Below are positions 12,550-23,457 of a DNA stretch of 64,000 nt, one piece after another. The notes under the pieces are model-generated. The model was not told the origin of the DNA. It ran no database searches and saw only the letters and a list, made by a program, of their open reading frames with translations. Made by a program: the position numbers and the translations under genes. The stretch covers positions 49,261,501 through 49,325,500 of the forward strand of contig NC_088918.1 in assembly GCF_963576675.1 (NCBI RefSeq). The letters are read 5' to 3'. Position 1 is the first letter of the stretch; every line of letters begins with the position of its first letter. This stretch comes from Euphorbia lathyris. Its lineage: Eukaryota > Streptophyta > Magnoliopsida > Malpighiales > Euphorbiaceae.

Positions 12550-13529
12550 TGTTGCAGTTTAGTGTCCTAAAGACAATTGTTTTAGGATATAAATATTAAT
12601 GAATAAATTGTTTATTTAGTCATTTGTTTAATCAGATATATAGCATTAAAATATAACTATATATAAAGGCACAAATCTTTCATAAAGAAAGTAATCCTAA
12701 GTTTATTTAAGTAGTAATAAAGTGTTCATACAAGCATGAAGTGAGACTATACTTTATAATAGACCAATAGACTTAAAATAAGCCCAAGTCAAGTAATATG
12801 TTATAGGGGTTGGCATATTACTGTTGAGACTTGCATGTAACAGTGTTTTCTGTCGAGACAGAAAGCTGATCTCACAAGCTTTAGATATTTAGATATCTAG
12901 ACAGTTACATGGATCCGGTGAAGGAGTTCATTAGGATTGGGACCCGACTTGAGATAACAGCATGGATTAAATTTATCTAAAAGTGTCAACTGTTCATCTC
13001 ATTGGTATTAGTAGGTATAACTAATCCTCAGACTCAAACATTCGTTAATTAGTGATTCTGGATTATAGAGTCTGATACTTTGATTCTGTGCAAGCACGAT
13101 CCAACAGGTGAGAGCCTGGGGTGTGTGAGAGCAGGGTTGGGTATCACACAAAGTAATTGCAGAATAGTTAATGTCAGATTGAGCATTCGTCACTCCCGAT
13201 AAGTGGGAGATATACCCAAATAGCCGCTTGTGGTGAATTGACTGAAATCCTTGCAAGGTGTTAGAGTTAAGAGTAGAAATGAAAATTTCACTTAACTTAT
13301 CTTTTTCAGAGTGAATTCAACCTGTACAAGTAAAACCAGACTCTTCGTTATATGTAACATTGACACGTTCCATGGTTATAAGGAATTGACCGACATGATA
13401 TAGTTGATGAAGGATCGTATTATACTGTACCTAATACAGAACGGTTAACGTCAGTTATCAACCTGACTTCTTAATTGCTCTGGGGGAATATCATAGGTTC
13501 TGCTAGTAACAGCTCGCGACGGTATTCCG

Positions 13530-13563
<34 letters not shown>

Positions 13564-14391
13564 GAATTAATCGTGATGAATAATTACAAAGGATATATAC
13601 GGCTAGTGGCAATAAAGAACCTAATGGGTCGCATATGGGACTTGGAATCGGAGGACGAAAATGTAATTAGTGAGACATGTATATATGGGCCGAAATTTAT
13701 AGATTAATTAGGGATAAATTAATTTGATTAATAATTATAATTTGATTATGGTTGTGAATTAAATTAAAGGATTATCTGATAATATTTATTAGAAGTTTTT
13801 ATGTGATTGAAACTCTAATTAATTATCCCTAACATTAATTAATTATTAATTTGATTAATAATAATTATCTAGATATAATTAGTTATTATTTAGATAATAG
13901 TGAAGTGTTTATTTAATTATCTAATTAGGAATCCTATTCCGAATGAGATTCCAATTATTTAATTACCTAACACAACTGAGATTATGGTTTTGAAAAGTCT
14001 ATAAATAGACTCACTAACCCCATAATTCGGCTAGCACTAAATAGTAGGGCTAGAGGAATCGTTCCGCAACCGTCTCGGCTAATTACAATCTTTCTTACTC
14101 TCTCTTTGATCTCGTATTGATTTCTGTTAGAGGCAATCATTGCGATTGCTATTATTAAGGTTGATTACTGATTAGTTATCTTTTTCTGTGTTGTTTCTTT
14201 TGTTGTTCGTGATACATAGATTAAGAGTTGTGGGCACTTCGTTTGCAACCGTAGATAGTTCTTCACCGAAGATATTACTTTCTATCCCTCTTTATATGAA
14301 ATAACAATTAACAAATCTTGGAAAAGGAAAATAGATAAAATAGATAAAATTTTATTATTCCGATGCGCCCAGGCTTGTCTATTTTCCTTCA
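12550..14391 (+). repeat. 5' LTR of Copia-A
   Basis: It runs from TGTTGCAGTTTAG to TTTTCCTTCA, 1842 bp, with TG/CA ends. The partner at 34260-36082 looks about 97-98% identical by eye. A TA repeat lies at about 13530-13559. A TATA-like TATAAATAGACTC lies near 14001. Confidence 0.93.
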
Positions 14392-14392
14392 T

Positions 14393-14405
14393 TGGTATCA
14401 GAGTC
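14393..14405 (+). other. Primer binding site of Copia-A
   Basis: TGGTATCAGAGTC lies one base after the LTR. It matches initiator tRNA-Met except near its end; Copia-B and -C have TGGTATCAGAGCC. Confidence 0.85.
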
Positions 14406-14856
14406 TATGTTAATCTGTTATTTCATACATGTAAATAAAAGGGTTTTCAATCAGATTGAATAGATTTATTGTTAGGTTAATTCATAAATTTGATTTAGTT
14501 AATTAATCTAAAGATAAACGGTTAAGACGAGATTAAGATGTTTTATGATTCGGTTAATTAACAAAGGGTTTGTAAAATTAAACGGTTGATTAAAACGATG
14601 GTTATATATGAGATATATGTGTTTTGTGGATTAAAGGTTTAACCGTTTGAATCATTAAAAGAGTTAATTAGATTAATCTTTGAAAAATTTGATTTTGTTA
14701 ACGATTTAAGCGAAGCGGTTAGAATCGATTAATTATTGATATATATTTAGAAAAGATTATATATAAATATAAAATAGTTATATATATATATATTCATAAT
14801 CAAAATTAGTTGTAATTTTAAAAAATAAAAATAAAATAAAATAAATAATGGTATGT

Positions 14857-14996
14857 GGGTTGCGCGAACAGTAGCTTAATGCTACTGTTTTGCGCAACCT
14901 CACATGTATGGGGTTGCGTGATGTTGCTGCCTTTTGGCAGCAACACCACCCTTCGTCGCGGATGCGATCCGCGACGAGACGAACCCGGTTTTCGTC
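14857..14996 (+). other. GC-rich hairpin cluster in the Copia-A leader
   Basis: Consecutive inverted repeats lie about 465 bases after the primer site. A long stem at 14857-14900 has outer GGTTGCGC/GCGCAACC and inner AACAGTAGC/GCTACTGTT. A perfect 10-bp stem lies at 14922-14945 (TGTTGCTGCC, loop TTTT) and a perfect 11-bp stem at 14953-14977 (TCGTCGCGGAT, loop GCG). A short stem lies at 14978-14996. The stretch is a GC island in AT-rich leader and has counterparts in Copia-B and -C. Confidence 0.75.
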
Positions 14997-16233
14997 CCGT
15001 CACATTTATTTTGTGTTTCTGATTTTTCAAAAATATTTTGATTTTCAGAAAACTAAAATTTATATATAAAATTAATTAATCCACATGTTTTGATCGTTGT
15101 TTGTTTTAAATTGTATAAATTAAATTGAGTTGTCTAATTAAAGATATTATGATACGATTAATTAGACGAACTATTTCATTGATACAAAATTAAAATTTAG
15201 GAACAACGAATCAGTCCATATAAGTTTATTGATATATAATTGTTATAATTAATAAAAGTGTATGGTAATTATATGTGTTTTAATTTGATTTTGCAAACTG
15301 TTTTGTGCTTAATAATTATACTTGATATACTAGTTAAACACATTAAACAGTTTCGGTAAAATAGTTAAACACAATAATTTAATAATCTCTCGTCCTAAAA
15401 GTTGTGTTTTGGAATTGATTTTGCGAAGTTATTTGATGTTTAATTATTTGTATGGGATACGGTTGAATTAAACACGGTAAATAATTTTGGTAAAATAATT
15501 GAACACAAATAATTGATATTTTGTATAGTTATATTTTGAAAAGTCTAATTAAGTCTATGTTTGATATATTTTAATTAGAATAAAATAGAAATGATACAAA
15601 ATTTAATTAAAGGTTAATTTGATAGAAAAGTTAAGTAAAGGACTAAATTGATAATAAAATTAATTTAAGAGTTAATTTGATTAACTAAAATATTACATAA
15701 ACAATTTATGTAATCAACCAATTAAGTTTATTTAATTGAGTCTTTGCATGTTTGGAGTTATGGACATATTTGGACCCTCTATAATTGTTATTTAGTCTTT
15801 TTGTATTTTGAAAATATGACATGCGAGTCCTGCCTTATCTACTCTCCATTGTATTTCTCTTCTCACCTAAATCCCTTCAAATTAGTTGAAGTATTCTAAA
15901 GTAGTATAGAAATTAAATATTGTTGTAAATCAAGGCGCCAAGGAAAAGACGGAGAACTTGAAGGAGAAATATGTAATAGTTAGTATTTCCCTAGGGTTGA
16001 CCTTTTATTCTGTTTATGGCTCGACGGAATAATTTAGATAATATGTCCATAACCGCCAATGTAAATTGTATGTGTCTGATGTATGCTAAAGCAAATCAAG
16101 ACTAGGTTAGATTATGAGACTTAAAATAAAATCCCTCACTAATTAAAAGTTAAGTAAATAAGCAAGTTATTAAAATCAGTTGCCCCTCCCTAATATTATA
16201 ATTCAGCCGACAGTACTGGGGGCCTTTGGGTTG

Positions 16234-16506
16234 TTGAGCAAACTCAAGCTCGGGGTCTTATGGTAACACCTGAATTATCGAAAATCGTTTTCACGAATAT
16301 GGGGTAATACTTAAATTGGGTTAGAATAATTGGATGAGCAAACTCATGTTGTTCTAACCTAATGGGCAATATGGTTGGGATTGATAAACAAAACATATCA
16401 GTTACTAATGTGGTTAGTAACCCAATAACATAGGAATCACATAGTTGATGTGATTGATTGCATGAATCTACCTAATGAATGAAACTAGCTTGTTGAGCAA
16501 ACTCAA
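16234..16506 (+). other. Chain of five conserved stem-loops in the Copia-A leader
   Basis: SL1 at 16234-16247 (TTGAG, loop CAAA, CTCAA). SL2 at 16319-16359, with outer GGTTAGAA/TTCTAACC and tip ATGAG, CAAA, CTCAT at 16334-16347. SL3 at 16401-16421 (GTTACTAA, loop TGTGG). SL4 at 16435-16455 (AATCACAT, loop AGTTG). SL5 at 16493-16506 repeats SL1. The same order and spacing occur in Copia-B and Copia-C with compensatory differences. The chain lies between primer site and gag, a plausible place for RNA packaging, dimerisation or translation signals; the function is unknown. Confidence 0.78.
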
Positions 16507-16709
16507 GGTAAAATTTCAGGAGTTAGGATTCTAGCTCACTAAGGGATTTGTGAAATTCTTCAAATTAATATTGAGGGTTATTAATTTGGTAAAATAGTGG
16601 GAGCAATTTAAAAACATAAAAGACCAACGTATTTAAATTGTAAATGAATTAAGCAAATGAATAACATCCGTCACTCTATCTCACTCTCAAGTAAATACTT
16701 TGAATCATC

Positions 16710-17104
16710 ATATCTAAAATGGATCTACGTAATATTTTAACCGATAACAAATTGAATAGTTCAAAATTCACCAACTATTTTGGCAAACTCAAAATTGTTT
16801 TCGAAATGATTGGGTATGTATTAAGATACACTGATACCCATCATCAAAATTGTTTTGAAGTTCGAAAAGATTGGGTATGTATTAAGATACGTCAATACCC
16901 AATGTCCTTGTTGATGATGCTCCTGTTAAGAGGATTGCTGTTTACCGGAAGCACCAATCAGATGACGAACGTACAGGATGTATCATACTTGCAGTTATGG
17001 CACTAGAGCTACAAAAGCAACATGAGAACATGGATACGTATTCCATGGTTATACACTTGGAAGAGGTGTTTTGAGAAACATACTCAAATGCGGACGCTAT
17101 GAGA
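16710..17104 (+). pseudogene. Copia-A gag, N-terminal fragment
   Basis: It matches the Copia-B and -C gag start (DLRNILTDNKLN). The position of their initiator ATG is ATA here (16710-16712), so the first available ATG is four codons in. A 55-bp tandem duplication (16791-16845 and 16846-16900) and frameshifts destroy the protein soon after. It is split at 17104 by Copia-B. TSD TGAGA lies at 17100-17104 and gag resumes after 22444. Confidence 0.85.
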
Positions 17105-18917
17105 TGTTGGAGTTTAGTGTCCTCAAGGCAATTGTTTTAGGATATTAATATTAATGAATAAATTGTTTATTTGATCATTTGATTAATAAGATATATATCA
17201 TTAAAATGAAACTATATATAAAGGCAAGAATCTTTCATAAAGAAAGTAACCCTAAGTTTATTTAAGTAGTTATAAAGTGTTCATACAAGCATGAAGTGAG
17301 ACTGTACTTTATAATAGACCAATAGACTTAAAGTAAACCCAAGTCAAGTGATATGTTATAGGGGTTGGCATATTACTGTTGAGACTTGCATGTAATAGTG
17401 TTTTCTGTCGAGACAGAAAGCTGAACTCACAAGCTTTAGATATTCGGATATCTAGACAGTTACATGGATCCGGTGAAGGAGTTCATTAGGATTGGGACCC
17501 GACTTGAGATAACAGAATGGATTGATTTATCTAATGTGTCAACTGTTCATCTCATTGGTATTAGTAAGTATAACTAATCCTCAGACTCAAACATTCGTTA
17601 ATTAGTGATTCTGGATTATGGAGTCTGATACTTTGATTCTGTGCAAGCACGATCCAATAGGTGAGAGCCTAGGGTGTATGAGAGCAGGGTTGGGTATCAC
17701 ACAAAGTAATTGCAGAATAGTTAATGTCAGATTGAGCATTCGTCACTCCCGGTAAGTGGGAGATATATCCAAATGGCCGCTTGTGGTGAATTGACTGAAA
17801 TCCTTGCAAGGTGATACAGTTAAGAGTAGAAATGAACATTTCACTTAACTTATCTTTTCAGAGTGAATTCAACCTGTACAAGTAAAACCGGACTCTTCGT
17901 TATATGTAACCTTGACACATTCCATGGTTATAAGGAATTGACCGACATGATATAGTTGATAAAGGATCGTATTATACTGTACCTAATACAGAAAGATTAA
18001 CGTCAGTTATCAACCTGACTTCTTAATTGCTCTGAGGGAATATCATAGGTTCTGCTAGTAACAGCTCGCGACGGTATTCCGTTATATATGTTGGAATTAA
18101 TCGTGATGAATAATTTCAAAGGATATATACGGCTAGTGGCAATAAAGAACCTAATGGGTCGCATATGAGACTTGGAATCGGAGAACGAAAACGTAATTAG
18201 CGGGACACAGACACATGGGCCGAAATTTACATATTAGTTAGAGATATTAATTTAGTTTAATAATTATAATTAGATTATGATTATGAATTAAACTAAAGAA
18301 TTATCTGATAATATTAATTGGATATTTTATGCAATTAAAACTCTAATTAATTATCCCTAGCATTAATTAATTATTAATTTGATTAATAATAATTATCTAA
18401 ATATAATTAGTTATTGTTTAGATAATATTAAAGTATTTATTTAATTATCTAATTAGGAATCCTATTCAGAATAAGATTCCAATTAATTAAATTCCTAACA
18501 CAACTGGGATTAGGGTTTCGGAAGTCTATAAATAGACCCCCTAACCTCAGTATTTCGGCCAACAACTACAGAAAAGGAGGAGAAGGAATTGTTCCGTCGT
18601 TGTCTCGGCTAATCTACTTTATTTCTTACTCCCTCTTTGATCTCGTATCGATTTCTGTTAGAGGCAATCATTGCGATTGCTATTTATTAAAGGTTGATTA
18701 CTGATTAGTTTTGTTTTTGTGTTGAATCAAATGTTCATGGTTCACAAGTTGATAATAACAAGTTGTGGCCACTTCGTTTGCAACGGTAGATAGTTCTTCA
18801 ATAAAGGTATTACTTTCTATCCATCTTTATATGAAATAACAATTAACAGATCTTGAAAAAGAGAAATAGATAAAATTTTATTATTCCGCTATGCCTAGGC
18901 TTGTCTATTTTCCTACA
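17105..18917 (+). repeat. 5' LTR of Copia-B
   Basis: It runs from TGTTGGAGTTTAG to TTTTCCTACA, 1813 bp. It aligns along its length with the Copia-A LTRs. Confidence 0.93.
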
Positions 18918-18918
18918 T

Positions 18919-18931
18919 TGGTATCAGAGCC
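18919..18931 (+). other. Primer binding site of Copia-B
   Basis: TGGTATCAGAGCC lies one base after the LTR, complementary to initiator tRNA-Met. Confidence 0.88.
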
Positions 18932-19280
18932 TATGTTAATCTGTTATTTCATATATGTAAATAAAAGGGTTATTCAATCAGATTGAATAGATTTATTGTT
19001 AGGACAAATTAATTAATCGGCTAGTTCAATTAATCTAACGATAAATAAGTTTTAATTACTTGTTAATTAAAACTGATTATGCATAGTTCCTGATTATTTC
19101 GGTTGATAATCGTTTAAACAAAACCTAAAGGTTTTATAGTTAGATAATTAAAACGTTTTGTTTTATTAAATCTAAAAGATAAAACTGTTTTAATATTCTG
19201 AAAATTGTTTTGAAACTGTTTTAGAACAATTATATATATATATATATATATATCTAATAAAAAAAATATCAATAGCTGTT

Positions 19281-19457
19281 CGGGGTCGCTGCCGCGAGGC
19301 GGCAACCCCGACCGCTATTGCGACTGGTTGCTGCCTTGCGGCAGCAACCAGTAGCGGCGGACGCTGCTGCCGCTGAGGCAGCAGCGCCTGGCCGCTAGCT
19401 GCTGCCCTACGGCAGCAGCTATACCATAGGGTTGGACCGATTAAATCGGTCCGACCC
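19281..19457 (+). other. GC-rich hairpin cluster in the Copia-B leader
   Basis: Five stem-loops lie in a row. The first is 19281-19310, a 13-bp stem with one mismatch and one wobble, loop GCGA. The second is 19323-19352, 13 bp perfect, loop TTGC. The third is 19362-19386, 10 bp perfect, loop GCTGA. The fourth is 19396-19421, 11 bp perfect, loop CTAC. The fifth is 19429-19457, 13 bp with one wobble, loop TAA. The first four centre on TGCC-loop-GGC. They start about 360 bases after the primer site, as in Copia-C, and are followed by TA repeats. Confidence 0.8.
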
Positions 19458-19576
19458 AATCGATGGTACCGTTTTTAAAAGGAGTTTTAAAAGACCGGTT
19501 TTAAATATATATATATATACATATGTTTCAGAATATAATAATTTGATTTGATTATACGAATTAATTAGGATATGCA

Positions 19577-19897
19577 GATTGTGTTTATCTTAATTGTATT
19601 AATGTATTATTTGAAAGTGACTCGTTGATTGTGGTTAATAGTGTCAAATCGGTTGACCCAGATTTGTCAGTTTATGGGTCAATTATTCAGGATTGTAAGT
19701 TTTTGTTAAGCAGTCGACACGATTATAAAGTGTCTTTCTCTCCACGTCTAGTGAACAGGGGTGCTCATGTTGTTGCACGACATGCCCTGTCCAATGCTAG
19801 CGAGTTCGTTTCTTTTTCTACTCCGGTTTGGTTGCAGGAAACTATTGTTACTGATTCGATTTAAGGAATGAATATTCATCTTGTTTCAAAAAAAAAA
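19577..19897 (+). mobile_element. 5'-truncated LINE fragment with RNase H tail and poly(A)
   Basis: The segment encodes the C-terminal RNase H-like domain seen in plant L1-type LINEs (FESDSLIVVNSV, YGSIIQDCKFLL, SFSPRLVNRGAHVVARHAL). It then has a stop, a short 3' UTR and a run of A residues ending at about 19897. The flanks are a 10-bp duplication AGGATATGCA at 19567-19576 and 19898-19907. The Copia-C leader has the uninterrupted equivalent near 26020. Truncation, poly(A) and TSD are the marks of target-primed reverse transcription. It is about 320 bp and contains no complete gene. Confidence 0.88.
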
Positions 19898-20200
19898 AGG
19901 ATATGCATAATTAAAAATTGGATGAAAATTAATTTAAGTTGTTAATTTGATTAACTCAAATATTACATAAATAGTTTATGTAATCAACTAATTAAATTTA
20001 GTTTAATTGAGTCTATGCATGTTTGGCGTTATGGACATATTAGACCCTCTATAATCGTTATTTAGTCTTTTGGTATTTAAATAGGACCTGCATGTCCTGC
20101 ATTCTCTTACTCTCTATTGTATTTCTCCTCTCATCCAAATCCCTTCAACTAAATTGAAGTTTCTTAGAAATAGAATATTGTTGTAATTCAAGGCGCCAAG

Positions 20201-20240
20201 GAGAAGACGGAGGACCCAAAGAGAAGACGGAGGACCCAAA
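20201..20240 (+). repeat. 20-bp tandem duplication in the Copia-B leader
   Basis: Two identical 20-bp copies (20201-20220 and 20221-20240) occur where Copia-A and -C have one diverged copy. Confidence 0.85.
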
Positions 20241-20510
20241 GAGAAATATGTAATAGTTAGTATTTCCCTAGGGTGACCCTTTATTCTGTTTCTGGCTCAA
20301 TGGAATAAACTTAAAGATATGTCCATAATTGTCAATGTTGAATGTATGAATGTTTGATATGTGCTAAAGCAAATCAAGACTAGGTTAGATTATGAGACTT
20401 AAATAAAATCCCTCACTAATCAAAGGTTAAGTAAATAAGCAAGTTATTAAAATCGGTTGCCCCTCCCTAATATTATAATTCAACCGGCAGTACTGGGGGC
20501 CTTTGGGTTG

Positions 20511-20786
20511 TTGAGTAAACTCAAGCTCGGGATCTTATGGTAACACCTGAATTATCGAAAAATTATTTTTCACGAATATGGGGTAATACTTAAATTAGGA
20601 TAGAATAATTGGATGAGTAAACTCATGTTGTTCTAACCTAAAGGGCAATATGGTTGGGATTGATAGACGACACATATCAGTTACTAATGTGGTTAGTAAC
20701 CCAACAACCTAGAAATCACATGTTTTGATGTGATTGATTACATGAATCTACCTAATTAATGAAACTAGCTTGTTGAGTAAACTCAA
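20511..20786 (+). other. Chain of five conserved stem-loops in the Copia-B leader
   Basis: SL1 is at 20511-20524 (TTGAG, loop TAAA, CTCAA). SL2 is at 20597-20641, with a ten-position outer stem carrying one mismatch and tip ATGAG/CTCAT at 20614-20627. SL3 is at 20680-20700 (GTTACTAA, loop TGTGG). SL4 is at 20714-20735 (AATCACAT, loop GTTTTG). SL5 is at 20773-20786. All three copies of the small hairpin have loop TAAA here, against CAAA in Copia-A. Confidence 0.78.
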
Positions 20787-21003
20787 GGTGAAATTTCAGG
20801 AGTTAGGATTCTAGCTCACTAAAGGAATTGTGAATATCCTTCGAATTAATGTAGATGGTTATGAATTTGGTAAAATAGTGGGAGCAATTTAAAACATAAA
20901 AGTCCAACGTATTTAAATTGTAAGTGAATTAAACAAATGAATAACATCCGTCACTTTTCTCACTCTCAGATTAATTTTATCAAATCGTACTCTAAAAACA
21001 ATC

Positions 21004-22263
21004 ATGTCGAAAACCGATCTAAGAAATATCCTTACCGATAACAAGTTGAATGGTTCAAACTTTGCCGACTGGTTTCGTAACCTCAAAATTGTTTTGAAGT
21101 TCGAAAAGATAGGGTATGTACTGGATACATTGATACCCGTTCTCCCGGCCGATGATGCACCCATTGAAGAGATTGATGCCTATCAGAAGCATAAATCCGA
21201 TGATGAACACGCCGGGTGCATCATACTTGCATCGATGACACCAGATCTGCAAAGGCAATATGAGGAGATGGATGCCTATTCTATTGTCATGCACTTAAAG
21301 GAGTTGTTTGGAAAACAGACTCGGTGCGAACGTTTTGAGATATCAAAACCGTTGTTTCGCTGCAGGATGCAAGAGGGCACATCTGTTATGACACATTGTG
21401 TCAAGATGATTGGCTATATCACCAAACTTTCAAGTATTGGCTTTGCGATGGATCATGAACTAAGTGTAGACTTGCTTCTTCAATCCCTCCCGGATAGTTA
21501 TTCACAGTTCACCATGAACTACCAAATGAATGACTTACACACCTCTCTTGAAGAGCTTGCCAATATGCTCAAGACTGTTGAGCCCAACCTGAAGAAAGAT
21601 AAGGTGGTACCCGCTCTTGTGATTGAGGGATCAAAGAAGAGGAAAGGGAATTTTCCCAGTCCTAAATATCCTAAGAAGAACAAGGGAGGCAAGTCACCCC
21701 AGGCCAAAGGAAAGTAAGTCAAGAAGCCCAAAGGGGAATGCCACTTCTATGGTAAAGATGGGCATTGGAGGAGAAATTGCAAGGAGTACCTAGCTTCTCT
21801 CAAGAAGGGAAAGGATGGTGCTTCAACTTCTGGTATGTTCTATATTGAAATTAACTCAATTTTGCAGTCTGAATCTTGGGTATTAGATACCGGGTGTGGA
21901 TCTCATATTTGTATGAATATGCAGGAACTAAAGCAGACTAGGGAATTAAAGAAAGGAGACATAAACTTGTGAGTAGGAAATGGAGCAAGAGTTGTCGCCC
22001 TCGTAATTGGAGATTATGTTTTGAGTTTGCCCTCTGGGCTTGTAATAGAATTAAGGAACTGTTTGTATGTTCCAGAGATGTCTCATAACATTATTTCTAT
22101 TAGCTGTCTACTTGATGATGGCTTTCATGTTTCAATTAAGAACAATGGTTGTGAATTTTATAGAAATAACATTTTCTATTTTTCAGGAATATCATTAAAT
22201 GGGATTTATATTTTGAATGATAAAGTTTCTGCTTTCACAATTGATACCAAAAGACTTAGATTA
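21004..22263 (+). pseudogene. Copia-B gag, protease and start of the pre-integrase region
   Basis: The gag ATG is at 21004 (MSKTDLRNIL) and the capsid-like domain is open for 237 codons. A TAA at 21715-21717 follows, then the same frame continues. The zinc knuckle reads CHFYGKDGHWRRNC, the second Cys replaced by Tyr relative to Copia-C. The protease has WVLDTGCGSHIC with an intact D-T-G. A TGA at about 21970 stands where Copia-C has CGA. The frame runs to about 22263 and is then joined to a piece of LTR. Integrase, RT and RNase H are absent. Confidence 0.9.
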
Positions 22264-22439
22264 GATAATAACAAGTTGTGGGCACTTCGTTTGCAACGGT
22301 AGACAGTTCTTCAATAAAGGTATTACTTTCTATCCCTCTTTATATGAAATAACAATTAACAGATCCTGGAAAAGGGAAATAGATAAAATAGATAAAATTT
22401 TATTATTCCGCTATGCCTATGCTTGTCTATTTTCCTACA
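22264..22439 (+). repeat. Stub of the Copia-B 3' LTR
   Basis: The last 176 bases match the end of the 5' LTR (about 18749-18917) and finish CCTACA before the TSD. The joint with pol lies in the shared word GATAAT. Confidence 0.9.
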
Positions 22440-22444
22440 TGAGA

Positions 22445-22924
22445 TAGCGATGAATGTTTCGCTCCAAGATGCAAGAAGGTTCTTCTGTTGTGGCACTTTG
22501 TGTCAAGATGATTGACTACATCACCAAAGCTTTCTAGTATTAGATTTGTGATGGATAATGAATTAAGTGTTGACTTAGTTCTACAATCCCTCCTAGAGAT
22601 TTATTCATAAGTTCATCTCGAACTGTCAGATGAATAAACTCAGAGACCTCTCTAGAAGAGCTCTTGAATATGCTCAAGTCAGTTGAGCCCAAATCTTAAG
22701 AAAGTGATGCCAACACTTGTTATTGAGGGATCTCACGAGAGAAAATGAAGTTTCCCAATTCGAAAGATTCCAAGAAGAACAAATGCATTAAACCCAAGTC
22801 AATAAAAGCAATAAGGGAATGCCACCAATATGGTAAAGAAGGGAATTGGAAGAGGAACTGTAAGAAGTACTTAGACTCTCTCTAGAAGAAGGGTCATGAT
22901 GGTGCTTTTACTTTTAAAGGATAG
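22445..22924 (+). pseudogene. Copia-A gag, C-terminal fragment
   Basis: It resumes Copia-A gag after the Copia-B insertion and aligns with Copia-C at about 27500-27985. Several frameshifts are present. The zinc knuckle is degenerate (CHQYGKEGNWKRNC; a Cys and the His are changed). It joins directly to pre-integrase sequence near 22924. Roughly 420 bp containing the protease are missing relative to Copia-C. Confidence 0.85.
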
Positions 22925-23457
22925 ATAATTCAACTTACTTGGGATAGTCACCTAGGCCATGTAAGCAAGAAACACATGTCTAAGCTGCATCAAGATGGGC
23001 TTATAGACTCGGTTGATTTTGAATCAATGGGCACATGTAAGTCTTGTTTAAAAGAAAGATGACAAAGACACGCTTTAGCAAAAAATGAGAATGTGTATCA
23101 GACACTCTAAGACTAGTACATTCAGATGTATGTAGTCATACGTCAAACACAAGCAAGAGAAAGGTTCAATCACTTCATTAGCTTCATAAGATGATCATAC
23201 CAGATATTGATTCATCTACTTGATGAAGCATGAGTCAGAAGCTTTTGAGAAAGTTCAAATGCTTCAAGAATGAAGTAAGAAAAACAAACAAGAAAGAATA
23301 TTATAGTGATTCGATTAGATCGTCGTAGAGAATATCTTTCTAATGATTTTTCTGAATTATCTAAATTGAATATAGGATTCGCTCATAATGGACTCCTTCG
23401 TATACACCCCGATGTATCTGAAAGGAGAAATTTTACTCTATTGGATATAGTACGATC
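22925..23457 (+). pseudogene. Copia-A pre-integrase and integrase core fragment
   Basis: It aligns with Copia-C from about 28403 to 28955. Recognisable parts are the zinc-binding block (LGHVSKKHMSKLHQDGLID, CKSCLK) and pieces of the integrase core, with many frameshifts. It is cut at 23457 by Copia-C (TSD CGATC at 23453-23457) and resumes after 32765. Confidence 0.85.

Larger units (their letters stand above)
17105..22439 (+). mobile_element. Copia-B: Copia element with internal deletion, nested in Copia-A
   Basis: It has a 5' LTR (17105-18917), primer site, leader with a LINE insertion, gag, protease and the start of the pre-integrase region. A stub of the 3' LTR (22264-22439) follows directly. 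Perfect 5-bp duplications TGAGA flank it (17100-17104 and 22440-22444). Most of pol and about 90% of the 3' LTR were lost in one deletion. Its LTR is the same subfamily as Copia-A. Confidence 0.93.

Noticed and set aside
13530..13559. Long TA runs (also near 7720, 19231 and 25862) as functional sites
   Set aside because: They are simple microsatellites with length differences between LTR copies.
19190..19459. Minus-strand open frame of 89 codons rich in Ala, Arg and Gln
   Set aside because: It is the complement of the GC-rich hairpin cluster in the Copia-B leader; composition explains the open frame.
19625..19864. Host RNase H-like gene in the Copia-B leader
   Set aside because: The poly(A) run, target-site duplication and truncation show a LINE fragment.
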